This document shows positions 48,688-58,432 of a stretch of DNA of 64,000 bases, piece by piece; position 1 is the first letter of the stretch, and each line of letters begins with the position of its first letter. Below the pieces are notes generated by a model, which was not told where the DNA came from, did not search any database, and saw nothing but the letters and a program-made list of their open reading frames with translations. A program made the position numbers and the translations under genes. The stretch is from Wolbachia endosymbiont of Ctenocephalides felis wCfeT (GTDB lineage: Bacteria > Pseudomonadota > Alphaproteobacteria > Rickettsiales > Anaplasmataceae), in the NCBI RefSeq assembly GCF_012277295.1, contig NZ_CP051156.1, positions 372,001 to 436,000 on the forward strand. The letters run 5' to 3'.

Positions 48688-50149
48688 GTATCCATTCAGA
48701 TGTATGGCTTAAGAAGCAATAGCCAGTAGGTTTTGAAAAGGATTTAACTTCTTTTGCCTCCAAGTCAAGTACAATGAAATTATCCTCTCAAGAAACATAT
48801 TTCCCCGTTTCGATTGTGTAAAATATGAAACTTTTCGGTAAACAACGTAATGCCGAATCTGTTGCTCAGCATAGTTGTTTGTCAGTGGAATATTTTCTGG
48901 ATCGTCCAAAAATTTCCACATCATCAGATCCGATTTCATGATATTTTTTGCTACTCGAGACGCTCCAATTGCCTCGGGTAAATTTGATATATTCTTTAAG
49001 TAATATCTCGTTCGCTTGCGTAATTTTCTTGCTCTTCTTATGAACCTTAATGTTGTCTATTTCATCCTTTAACAGAGCTTTTTTCAATGCAAATAATTCA
49101 GTAGCAACATTCCTTAAATAATACCCCAAAACTTTCACTTCGCTATTCCAACTATGAGACAACCTTTCAAAATCTCTTGCTAAATGTGCCCAACAGACCT
49201 GCCTTTTCTTGCTGGAAAAGTAGTTGTAAGCTGCATATCTGTTGGTCACTACTAGGTTGTTATTCTTTCCAAATTTACTATTTTCCAGGACTTTCATCCC
49301 TCTTGACTCTGTCAATTTGATCACACTTCCTATTTTGCTCGCAAACATCCAGCACCAGCCCTGTTTACCTTTGTTGTAATGGCTAGTTTCATCGATATGT
49401 AAAATTTTGCTCTTGCTTACCTCTTCCTCAATTTGCTCATATGCTTCTTGGCATTTTTCTGCCACTCTAGCCTCGCTATTTGATACACTACCGACGCTGA
49501 TATCCAGGTTGAAAATGTCCTTTATAATATTTGCCACTTCTTTTTTCGAATTCTTGTAAAATCCACTTAATGCTGTAATTACTGACTTAACTCTTGGACC
49601 AAATGTGTCCGCAGTTACTCCTTCTTGTAGCTTGCTACTTTTTCTTTTTCCACATCTTTTGCAACGTCCATGCTCTAGTTGATATTCAACTACATACGGC
49701 TTGATTTCCGGCAAATCGACCTTTTGATGAGTATACGGATCTTTTGATACCGCAATTTCTCCTCCGCACTCACACGTATTGGGCAGTTCTATTTTTACCA
49801 TCTCATCTGCCTCCATTTTAGGGCGGTAACTGCCTTTATGTCCAACCTGTGCTCCTACTTTCCTGTCACTTTTTGGCTTATTTTCCCTCATCTTATATAA
49901 TTCTTTGGAGCTTGGTATAGATGAATTTTTTGAACTTAAGCCAAGCCTTTCTTTTAACTCAGCGTTTTCGATCCTTAGCGCTTTATTTTCTGCTTTAAGC
50001 TCTTCTATTTTTGTTTCTAACTTTTCTATAGTCTGCTTAAACTTTCGCAAAATTCTAAAAGATCAACCATATTACCTCACAGCCACTCTAGTTTACCTTT
50101 TTAGCATTCCTTGTCTACTCTTTATTTTACCGCCCGGCTGAATGGATAC
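48688..50149 (-). mobile_element. IS66-family element, copy 6
   Basis: 1462 bp with both ends recognisable, one base longer than the others. It is inserted in, or joined to, the 3' end of the nuclease-family gene at 50150. Flanks TATTTCAT and ATGATACA do not match. Confidence 0.9.
48709..50050 (-). pseudogene. IS66-family transposase, copy 6, frameshifted, D270N
   Basis: An extra T near 49053 shifts the frame after residue ~331, and the C-terminal third (with E395) continues in another frame (48709-48939 is its last open part). The second catalytic Asp is Asn, and the Arg after the catalytic Glu is Gln (NNYAEQQIR). Inactive. Confidence 0.9.
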
Positions 50150-51035
50150 ATGATACACCCATTTTAAGTAGATTTTTTGCCACCTCAATTTTTCCAGCTT
50201 CTCTTCCTTTCTCTATCCCCTTCTCTTCACCAATTTTAATTCCTTCCTCTCTGCCTTCTTCTCTTCCTTTCTCTCTACCCTCCTCTCTTCCCTTTGCAGT
50301 AGCAAGGTCAATTCTGTATTCAATAATGGCTTCTTCCTTGTGTAAGTCCATTATTCTCTCTTCATAGGCTAACAAATCTTTTTCATCCCAGTGGAATTTA
50401 TTTAACTCTTCATAAGCTTGCTTTATTACTGGTGCTCTTCTTGCAATCTTTTTTAGGTCTTCGTCTGTGGTGTCCTCTGCATATTTAAAGAAAAAACACC
50501 ACTTTTCCACAATATTTTCCAACTGTTTCACTTCATTTTTAGGAAATTTTAGCAGCTCAATAAAGACAAATTGTAAATCTTTTAAATAATTTCCATTAGT
50601 ATTAATATCCCGTATGTTATGTGTGGATATGTAATCTACTTCTTCAGGAAATAGATTACAATTAGCAATGGCGATGAAGTAAACTTTTTGTAAATCAACA
50701 TAATTGCCAGATCTGTCCAATTGCCTTGAATATGCCCTTGCAGCGTACAATTGAGCGCGTTTTTCAAAGCCTTTGTCACGAGCCACTTGCATTTCAATGA
50801 TGAATCTATTGTTGGCAGAATCTTTGCATAAAATATCGACAATACTTTGCTTATCAGAAGCAATTTCTGGGTCCATGATAGTGCTTAAAAATTCAACTTC
50901 TTGTATCTTGCTTTCTGCAGTAAAGCCTAAAATATCGTTCAAAAAGTGAATGAGAATATTTTTGTTCTTCTCTGAGCCGAAAATCCTCTTGAAAGTTAAA
51001 TCACATTTTGGATCAAGGAATTTTGTCAGGGCCAT
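50150..51035 (-). CDS. Rpn/PD-(D/E)XK-family nuclease-like protein, 3' end cut by IS66
   Basis: Starts MALTKFLDPKCDLTFKRIFG, the usual opening of the PDDEXK_2 ('transposase/nuclease') family common in Wolbachia and Rickettsia. The nuclease core is visible as VDILCKDSANNRFIIEMQV (D...ExQ) at residues ~66-84, then QLYAARAY. A charged repeat (GREEGREKGREEGREEG) leads to VAKNLLKMGVS, where IS66 sequence begins, so the last helix (~20-30 residues in relatives) is missing. The frame ends six codons inside the IS. Family members are linked to recombination-promoting DNA cleavage, and activity of this one is not certain. Confidence 0.85.
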
Positions 51036-51180
51036 AATTTTGATATGCTATATAAACAGATTGTATAGTGTTTTAAGTGTAGTTACAAGAAAGCTTATAG
51101 AAACTGTATTTTACATCAAAATCAGTAAATAAAATAACCTGATAAATGATGATTCTATGTCACCTATCCTTTACCTTCTA

Positions 51181-51987
51181 TCATCTATTCTGTCCGTAGT
51201 TTAGGTTCATAGAAAGCTCTACCTCATCAAGTGAGCTGCCGGGTTGCTGGTCAGAAGGGCCCGAAGGATCAGAAGGGTCCTGCATTAAGCTATAATACAA
51301 TGACCGCAAAAAACACACATCTCTAATTCTATTTAACACATTAGGTAGATCAAAATCATATGTAATATCCTCTGAGATTGATATTTTTCGGCTAGACATC
51401 AGCTCATAGCCTAAAGTTTCAGTAAGAAAAATTGTTAAATCCAATATTAAAAAACATACACGTTTAAAAAACGGTTTTTTCTCTTCCTCTGCACTGCTGT
51501 ATGCTTTATTGTAAGCAGAGTAACATCTGATCATACTTGAAACTAAAAATAAAGTTGCAGCTATGAGAAAAAGATAATGAACTACCAATGGATCCAATAA
51601 TGGTACATGATAATCATCTTCATTAGCTTTTTTATTAGGAATAAATACTTCTTCAAAGAAGAATTTTACGCGAGAATTTACACTTATGAGTATAAAAAGG
51701 CATAAGCCGATTATTGCTAACTTTTTAGCTATAACTTCTATTTTTTCTATATTTTGTTTAGAACCTTGACCATTTTTTAGCAAACTATCTACTGAATCAT
51801 ATAAATAGAGCACAGTGGCAGGTAGGATAAATAGCCTAAAAATGTTACTTGTAACTCGTAATTTATGTATGTTATTAATGGTAAAATTGCAATTAAACTT
51901 TAGTAATATCTCAATACATAAAACCCCTACCCTCAAACCTAGTATTAATATATCAAAAGCAATTCTCTTTTTTGTTTTTTGCGTCAC
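51181..51987 (-). CDS. Hypothetical multi-pass membrane protein
   Basis: 268 residues, not recognised. About five hydrophobic segments (residues ~8-30, 45-65, 85-105, 130-155, 170-190) and a short hydrophilic tail with Pro/Ser/Asp repeats (DPSDPSGPSDQQPGSSLDE). There is no signal peptide other than the first segment. It lies between the truncated nuclease gene and dnaG. Confidence 0.65.
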   Translation of the reverse strand: MTQKTKKRIAFDILILGLRVGVLCIEILLKFNCNFTINNIHKLRVTSNIFRLFILPATVLYLYDSVDSLLKNGQGSKQNIEKIEVIAKKLAIIGLCLFILISVNSRVKFFFEEVFIPNKKANEDDYHVPLLDPLVVHYLFLIAATLFLVSSMIRCYSAYNKAYSSAEEEKKPFFKRVCFLILDLTIFLTETLGYELMSSRKISISEDITYDFDLPNVLNRIRDVCFLRSLYYSLMQDPSDPSGPSDQQPGSSLDEVELSMNLNYGQNR

Positions 51988-52100
51988 CCCACACTCATTT
52001 AAAATAATCCCACTTATAGAATAACGGAATTTCGCACTAAAATAAATTTTTCTTTTTAGCTATTGTGATAATATTAATCTAGGCACTAAGTTAGATGTAC

Positions 52101-52139
52101 ATAATAGAGCTCTTATATAACCATGAAGAGCTCTATTAT
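52101..52139. promoter_or_regulatory. 14-bp perfect inverted repeat just upstream of dnaG
   Basis: ATAATAGAGCTCTT (52101-52114) and AAGAGCTCTATTAT (52126-52139) around an 11-base loop, ending 20 bases before the dnaG ATG. It has no T tract, so it is not an ordinary terminator. It would fold in the mRNA leader or serve as a protein-binding site. Confidence 0.75.
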
Positions 52140-52159
52140 GCTCGTATAGCTATGCAGGA

Positions 52160-53926
52160 ATGAAAGTAAACGCATATGAAAGAAATCTAATGGATTACAT
52201 AGATATTATAAAATCAAAATTATCACTGTCTGATCTAGTAGGTAAAAAAGTTAGACTAGTCAAAAGGGGAGATAGTTTTATTGGATTATGCCCATTTCAC
52301 AATGAAAAAACGCCATCTTTTTCGGTGAGTAATACAAAAGGTTTGTATTATTGTTTTGGCTGTTCTGCTTATGGTGATGCATTTGAATTTATTTCACGCA
52401 CTGAAGGTTTAAGTTTTAAAGAAGCAGTGGAAAAATTAGCGCCCATTGCTGGCGTTGAATTACCTCAGAACCTCAATCTAAGAGAAGATAATAAGCTATT
52501 TTCAGCACTAAATTTGGCTGCTAGTTGGTTTTCACAGAAAAATCATGGAGTTATGGAATATTTAAGGCAGCGCAAAATCTCGTTTGAAACAATAAATAAA
52601 TTTAAGATAGGATACGCACCAGCTTCTGGCTTGAAGGAATATTTAAATTCATCGGGCATTGAAGATAAGACCTTGATAGATGTTAGGTTAATAAATAAAA
52701 ACCTTCATGATTATTTTTACGATCGGTTGATATTTCCTATACATAATATTACAGGTAAAATTATTGGTTTTGGTGGACGTGCACTGAATTCCACACAACA
52801 GCCGAAATATTTAAACAGTTCAGAAAGTCTACTCTTTAAGAAAAAGGAGAATTTATATGGATTAAATCTTGCTTTAAGTGAAATACGTAAAAAACAACAT
52901 ATCTTTGTCGTTGAAGGATATATGGATGTTATAGCACTACATCAAGCAGGAATTTGCAATACAGCTGCTCCTCTTGGAACTGCAATCTCTTCAGAGCAGG
53001 TAAAAAATCTGTGGAAATTTGCTAAGGAAATATCCATCTGCATGGACGGTGACAGCGCTGGACATAAAGCTGCTATTCGAGTTGCAGAACTTGCATTGCC
53101 CATATTGGAGCCTGGATACACGCTGAAATTTGTAACTTTACCAAAAAGTAAAGATCCTTACGATATTTGTAACGATTTGGAGTACAAGGAAGAGGATATA
53201 TTAAAGATTTTTGATCATTCAACAAAATTACATTCTGAGTATTTATGGCACCATATCATTAACAACAACTTGCAAAGCTACGAAAGACTTGCTCCGGAGC
53301 AATTTTCAGTGATTGAGCATAAGTTTATGCAGTATGTGAATGCCATTACCAACAGCAGCATAAAAAGATACTACAGAGATTACTTTTACAATAAAGTTAA
53401 TGAATTAAGAGGTAATTTTAAGAAGCATATTTTCAATGCTAAAGCAACAAGAGGTGAGTACTTTCGTAATAAATCCCCAGAATTAATTGAAGCAGAGCAA
53501 AATCAGGCTATAATTCTACGTATAATCATAGAATTTCCTGAGTTTTTAAACGATCCTATGTTTTTTGAGCAATTCTCTCATTTTGAGTTTACTAATCCAG
53601 AAATGAAAAAGTTGCAGCAGCATATAGTTCGTTTAGCAAGCGAGAAAAGTGAATTGAGTAAAGAATCTTTAGAATTGGAACAGTTTGATCTTAGTGGAAC
53701 AATATTTAAAAGAACTAGAATATTGAGTGGTCAATTAAATAATAAAAGATCTGCAGAAATTGTTTGGAATAACATAGTATTACTAAAGGAATTAAATTCA
53801 TTACAAAAAGAAAAAGTTGAGGCAAGGTTAATTGGTAATCTTGATTTAGAGGAAAGACTAGTAGATCAAATAAAGCGGATAGAAAATGATATGCAGGAAA
53901 TGCAGATGGAATTTATCCAAAAGTGA
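52160..53926 (+). CDS. dnaG: DNA primase
   Basis: Makes the RNA primers for replication. 588 residues, near the E. coli length. The N-terminal CHC2 zinc finger is C44-x2-H47...C65-x2-C68 (CPFHNEKTPSF, YYCFGC). The TOPRIM catalytic core has VVEGYMDVIALHQAG (~251) and CMDGDSAG. The C-terminal helicase-interaction region is less conserved. A second in-frame ATG (MDYIDIIK) is ten codons in and is the more usual DnaG start. Confidence 0.95.
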   Translation: MKVNAYERNLMDYIDIIKSKLSLSDLVGKKVRLVKRGDSFIGLCPFHNEKTPSFSVSNTKGLYYCFGCSAYGDAFEFISRTEGLSFKEAVEKLAPIAGVELPQNLNLREDNKLFSALNLAASWFSQKNHGVMEYLRQRKISFETINKFKIGYAPASGLKEYLNSSGIEDKTLIDVRLINKNLHDYFYDRLIFPIHNITGKIIGFGGRALNSTQQPKYLNSSESLLFKKKENLYGLNLALSEIRKKQHIFVVEGYMDVIALHQAGICNTAAPLGTAISSEQVKNLWKFAKEISICMDGDSAGHKAAIRVAELALPILEPGYTLKFVTLPKSKDPYDICNDLEYKEEDILKIFDHSTKLHSEYLWHHIINNNLQSYERLAPEQFSVIEHKFMQYVNAITNSSIKRYYRDYFYNKVNELRGNFKKHIFNAKATRGEYFRNKSPELIEAEQNQAIILRIIIEFPEFLNDPMFFEQFSHFEFTNPEMKKLQQHIVRLASEKSELSKESLELEQFDLSGTIFKRTRILSGQLNNKRSAEIVWNNIVLLKELNSLQKEKVEARLIGNLDLEERLVDQIKRIENDMQEMQMEFIQK

Positions 53927-53973
53927 AGAAATCTCACAAGATATATAATTGCTGAATAGTTGAGCAAAATGTA

Positions 53974-54711
53974 ATGCGGTACAAAATAACGATAGAATAT
54001 AATGGAAGAAATTTTTCCGGTTGGCAGAAGCAGCAGCATTCTACTAACTCGATCCAAGAAACCATAGAGAGTGCTATATTTAGCTTTAGTGGTGAGAAAA
54101 TTATGCTATACTGTGGTGGTAGAACAGATGCGGGAGTTCATGCTTTTGGGCAGGTTGCTCATTTTGATATGCAAAGAGAATTTGAGCTCTATAGAATAAG
54201 AAATGCAATAAACTATCATTTAAAATCAATTCCTATAGTTGTACTTAACGCAGAAGTTGTAGATGACGCATTCCACGCTCGCTTTTCAGCAAAAAAAAGA
54301 CACTATGAATATAGAATAGTAAATCGCTATGCTCCTGCAGCACTGGAATATGGATATGTGTGGCCAGTATTTAATCCGCTTGATATAAATATCATGCAAG
54401 AGGCTGCTAAATACCTGATTGGCAGGCATGATTTTTCAAGTTTTCGCTCAAAAGATTGTCAAGCTGCAAACCCAGTAAGAACAATCGACAGTATTGATAT
54501 AATACAAGATGGTAATCGCATACATATAAAAATATCGGCTCTCTCTTTCTTACATAATCAAGTGAGAATTATCGTAGGCACTTTGGTGGAATTTGGAAAA
54601 AATAAAACTGATCCACGAGAAATGCTCAATATATTGAACGAATGTAAAAGAGCTGCTGCTGGAGTTACTGCACCATCTTGTGGTTTATACTTGGTAAAGA
54701 TAGACTACTAG
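53974..54711 (+). CDS. truA: tRNA pseudouridine38-40 synthase
   Basis: Isomerises uridines 38-40 in the tRNA anticodon stem. 245 residues with the catalytic D52 in CGGRTDAGVHAFGQVAHFD. FHARFSAKKRHYEYRI and SFLHNQVRIIVGTLVEFG are the other family blocks. 47 bases after dnaG. Confidence 0.95.
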   Translation: MRYKITIEYNGRNFSGWQKQQHSTNSIQETIESAIFSFSGEKIMLYCGGRTDAGVHAFGQVAHFDMQREFELYRIRNAINYHLKSIPIVVLNAEVVDDAFHARFSAKKRHYEYRIVNRYAPAALEYGYVWPVFNPLDINIMQEAAKYLIGRHDFSSFRSKDCQAANPVRTIDSIDIIQDGNRIHIKISALSFLHNQVRIIVGTLVEFGKNKTDPREMLNILNECKRAAAGVTAPSCGLYLVKIDY

Positions 54712-54803
54712 CCACCATACTTAATGGAAGTAATAAGTAAACTGCATTTTAATACAAAATTTACCATAAGAAAAACATAATACCAGTATGTTATTAATTT
54801 ATT

Positions 54804-56815
54804 ATGGTAAATGCTATGCACATAAACAACAATGAACCACCTATCAATGAAGGAGCTAGTACAAGTAGAGGTTCTTCTGGTACAGAAAGTAGCGGTCTTC
54901 TTAATGTTGCAGAAGTAGCAGGAGGTATGCGTAGATCTGCAAGTAAATTGCTCGTATGGAAATCTGGAAAAAAAGAAAGCACAAGCGTAGGCTCAAGTAA
55001 AAACAGCTCACAAGATTCAGGAATCTTGTTAAACAAGGAAGATATCGGTTACATATATGATCATATAATACAAGAAATCAAGGAAGGAAAATGTGAAATA
55101 TGGGACGATAATTTCAACCAATTAGTAGAAAAAGTTCTGGATGATGTAGATAGAAAAGCAAGAGAAAAACTTCGTCAAGATAGGTGGAATATAACTAGTG
55201 ACGATGGCTCTTCACTACTAACTGTTGCTATAGAAAGAGCTGAGCAAAATAAAGATGATGATGAATATGACATTCATATTTGGAATACTATATTTTTAAT
55301 ACATCATTATTTTCAAACGAATAAAACAGAATTAATAAAAGGATTAAAAAATTTTACAAATAATCAAGGTAAAACACTTTTACACTATGCAATTGAGTCA
55401 GGTAATAATGAATTTTTAGGAGCAGTAATTAATGGGTTACGTAGCTCTATTAGTCATGACATTAAAAAAGAAATAGATAGTAAAGACGAAAATGGTAAAA
55501 CGCCATTACATTATGCAGCCGAATTAGGCAATAAAGAGTTCTTTAAGCTGCTCGTAGAAAATGGGGCACGATTTACTGATACTATCCACTGCAACAGTGA
55601 ATTGCACTATGCTGCTGAAAGCGGGAAGCTTGATCTTTTAGAATACATAAAGGAGAGACTAACAAAAAGAGGATTATTCGAAAGTGAGAAAAGTAAAAAA
55701 GATGCAAATGGAGATAATGCGCTACATTATGCCGCTCAATCTGGCAGTGGAGAATGCATAAAATTTTTGATTGATAATTGTGTACAGTTTTCAAGAAATA
55801 AACATGATGAAAATCCTTTACACAGAATTGCAAATGCTAAGACAGTAGATGAAAAGGCAATAGACTATTTTATCAATGACCTGAAATTAGCAGGTAGACT
55901 ACGCAGCGCAATAAACAGACAAGATAAAGATGGCAACACTCCGCTACATAGAGCAGCAGAATGTGGCAACAAACTATTTATAGAAAAACTAATTCATTTG
56001 GATGCTGATATTAGTATTAAAAACAATAAAAATAATACCCCTTTACATAGAGCTATTATAAAGGGTCACTCAGATTGTGTTAGGGTATTCTTCGATAGCT
56101 ATGAAAGAAGTGGAAAAATAATTCAGGAGACTGAAGGTGGATATGGAAGAGGTCTTGTACACCTGGCTGCAATGTATGGGCAATATGATTGCTTAGAATT
56201 CTTACTTGGAAAATTTTCTAATTATGACACAAATAAAGAAACAGATTTAGGAAATACAGCATTACATTTAGCCGTATCAGGCGAAGGTGACAAATCATTA
56301 CCCGATACAGAAGTGCAACACAGAAAAGCTTGCATAAATTTACTAATCAAAAAAGGTACAGAGGTAAATAGACTCAACAATGAAGGAAACACCCCTTTGC
56401 ATCTTGCTGCTAGATTTAGTGATAGTAGAGCAGAGCTTCTTAAATGCGTAATTAGCAACATAAGAAAGAAAAAAATTGATTTGAATAACGAAATTTTTCA
56501 CAAAAACAACGATGGTGATAATGCATTTCACATGGCAGCTCATTCAGGTAATAGAGCATGCCTTAAATACTTTTTTACCCATGTAAAAAAAAATAAAAAT
56601 AATAAAATACCAGAGATATTAAATAAAAAAATTACAAAGGAAAGACCTTACTGCATTTAGCTGCAAAAAGTGGAAATACAGAGTGTGTTGAATTTTTGCA
56701 AAATGAGGCAGAAGCGGTATGGGGTAACTTTTATTGCCCCAATCGATATAATTTAGATAAAATACAAAAAGAAATATTATTCTCATCTGCACTCCTAAGA
56801 AACTCCCTCAATTAG
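54804..56815 (+). pseudogene. Long ankyrin-repeat protein, frameshifted and cut by an IS110
   Basis: The ATG at 54804 starts a Ser/Gly-rich N-terminus (INEGASTSRGSSGTESSG), then a helical linker and at least ten ankyrin repeats (residues ~185-610; NGKTPLHYAAELGNKEFFKLL, DGNTPLHRAAECGNKLFIEKL). At ~56620-56630 an A tract has 7 A where 8 would keep the frame, so the first frame ends ITKERPYCI* at 56660. The correct frame continues GKTLLHLAAKSGNTECVEFLQ and runs into IS110 sequence, stopping at 56815. The Ser-rich piece at 58433, beyond the IS, may be the lost C-terminus. Predicted effector family, now disrupted. Confidence 0.8.
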
Positions 56816-58156
56816 TTCTTCTTGTTGAATCAAGATATAACCAAGTTCCCGTGCCTTCTTGACCAAGTTTTTTACAACTCTCTCTTTATAACATGTTTCA
56901 TAATATTCCATCCCTTTTTCCACATACTCCTGCCCGTATTTCAACATTTGATAAAAGATACATGCTAATTTTCTTGCCGTCGCAGTAATTGCTTTTATTG
57001 GTCCTAGTCGTTTTTTTAATTTCCTACAATACGCACCTAATGCACTCTTACTACCTCCCACAGAATAAGCAGCCATTCTAAAAGCATTTGTAGCGCGGTT
57101 AATAACTTTACGAGTTTTTGTTCCTAATACTTTTTCCCCTGTAATCTTATTACCAGGGCTGAGTCCCAACCATGAGGTAAAATGCTTTTCTGATCGCCAT
57201 TTACTATGATCAATACCAACCTCTGAAATAATAGTTTGCACAGTTAACACATCAAATCCAGGAATTTTGGTAAAATCTGTACCAGTTACCCGATACAATT
57301 CTTCACGCAAAGTGAAGTTTGGTCTGCCTCTTCTAGACTTATTTTTTTCCCTACCTAACTCTTTACTTTCATCAGACTTCGTTTCCAATGTTTTATAATA
57401 ATTTTCTATACTTTTATCACATTCAATTATTTTCTCTTGAAAAAAATTATATGTTTCATATTCTTGCTTTAATACAAACAAATGTTCTTCTCTATAATCG
57501 CCTGTTAATGCTTTTGCTATAGTAGCCTTATCATTCTTCATATTCACACTTCTAAATTCAGCTAATTTTTCAGGATTCCTTTCACCTTCTACTATTGCTT
57601 TAATAATTTGCATTCCTGTAACACCAGTAATATCGCTTATAACTTTATGTAATTGGATATTCATTTGTATTAATGCCTTTTGCATACGATTGATATGTGT
57701 AGATGCATTTTCAATTAGGTTTTTACGTTGCCGAACATAACCACGTAATACACACATTTGATCATCTGGCCTAAATGATCCTTGAATCAATCCATAACTA
57801 TGTAGCTGTTGAAGCCATTGGCAATCCTGGACATCTGACTTTCTTCCTGGCACATTTTTTACATGTCTTGCATTTGCCAGCTTTACCTCAAGTCCATATG
57901 TTTCAAGTACTTGGAACAAAGGAATCCAGTACACTCCTGTTGATTCCATAGCTATTGTAGTAACTTTGCACTTCTTTAACCACTTTGCTATATTATGAAG
58001 GTCTTCTGTAAAGCAGCTAAATTTTTGTATACGTTGCTCATCTCTTCCCTCTGGCACACATACATAATGTACAGCTGAACCAATGTCTATTCCTGCTGCG
58101 TTAGGGTTCATTACTTCTAATTTACTTTTTTTTGCTTTTTTCATGGCTTTTTTCAT
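56795..58156 (-). CDS. IS110-family transposase (DEDD recombinase)
   Basis: 453 residues. The RuvC-like N-terminal half carries the DEDD set: D24 (AGIDIGS), E71 (AMESTGVYW), D108 and D111 (GRKSDVQDCQWL). The C-terminal Transposase_20 half has TKIPGFDVLTVQTIISEVG and a serine-containing FTSWLGLSPGNKITG. A long basic N-terminus (MKKAMKKAKKSK) precedes it. The frame is intact, so it may be active. IS110 enzymes are guided by a bridge RNA from the element's non-coding end. Confidence 0.92.
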   Translation of the reverse strand: MKKAMKKAKKSKLEVMNPNAAGIDIGSAVHYVCVPEGRDEQRIQKFSCFTEDLHNIAKWLKKCKVTTIAMESTGVYWIPLFQVLETYGLEVKLANARHVKNVPGRKSDVQDCQWLQQLHSYGLIQGSFRPDDQMCVLRGYVRQRKNLIENASTHINRMQKALIQMNIQLHKVISDITGVTGMQIIKAIVEGERNPEKLAEFRSVNMKNDKATIAKALTGDYREEHLFVLKQEYETYNFFQEKIIECDKSIENYYKTLETKSDESKELGREKNKSRRGRPNFTLREELYRVTGTDFTKIPGFDVLTVQTIISEVGIDHSKWRSEKHFTSWLGLSPGNKITGEKVLGTKTRKVINRATNAFRMAAYSVGGSKSALGAYCRKLKKRLGPIKAITATARKLACIFYQMLKYGQEYVEKGMEYYETCYKERVVKNLVKKARELGYILIQQEELIEGVS

Positions 58157-58365
58157 GATAGCTCCTATAATTTATAATAAGTAAAGCGCTTCAGCTTGGG
58201 GCGGTTGATAATACAATCTCCTAACCGAGGTAGTCTAAAAGACTCCATCAATGATCTGACCGTTCCTCCAAAACCACGCTAAACGACGGGCACTTATGGC
58301 ACCAGTGAAGATTACGGTTATAACTGCAGAAGCGCTTCCTATAATTATACTTAAAAACTACTAAA
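58157..58365 (-). ncRNA. Candidate IS110 bridge RNA region
   Basis: About 210 non-coding bases upstream of the transposase start, where IS110-group elements encode the bridge RNA. It has strong local pairing potential: GGAGATTGTATTATCAACCG on the minus strand near 58202-58221, paired AAGCGCTTC boxes at ~58183-58192 and ~58330-58340, and a direct repeat TCCTATAATT(T)ATA at both borders (~58163, ~58340). The position fits the family, but I have not folded it. Confidence 0.4.
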
Positions 58366-58432
58366 AACTTAAATTGGGAGTTTTTTCCTGATTTGACAGA
58401 TTTTTCTGTTCGGTGCTAAACGGAAGGTTTTT

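Larger units (their letters stand above)
56786..58365 (-). mobile_element. IS110-family insertion sequence (limits approximate)
   Basis: Contains one IS110 transposase and ~200 bases of non-coding DNA on its 5' side, with hardly any on the 3' side. It shows no terminal inverted repeats, as is usual for the family, so the limits are my estimate. It splits the ankyrin gene. Confidence 0.75.
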
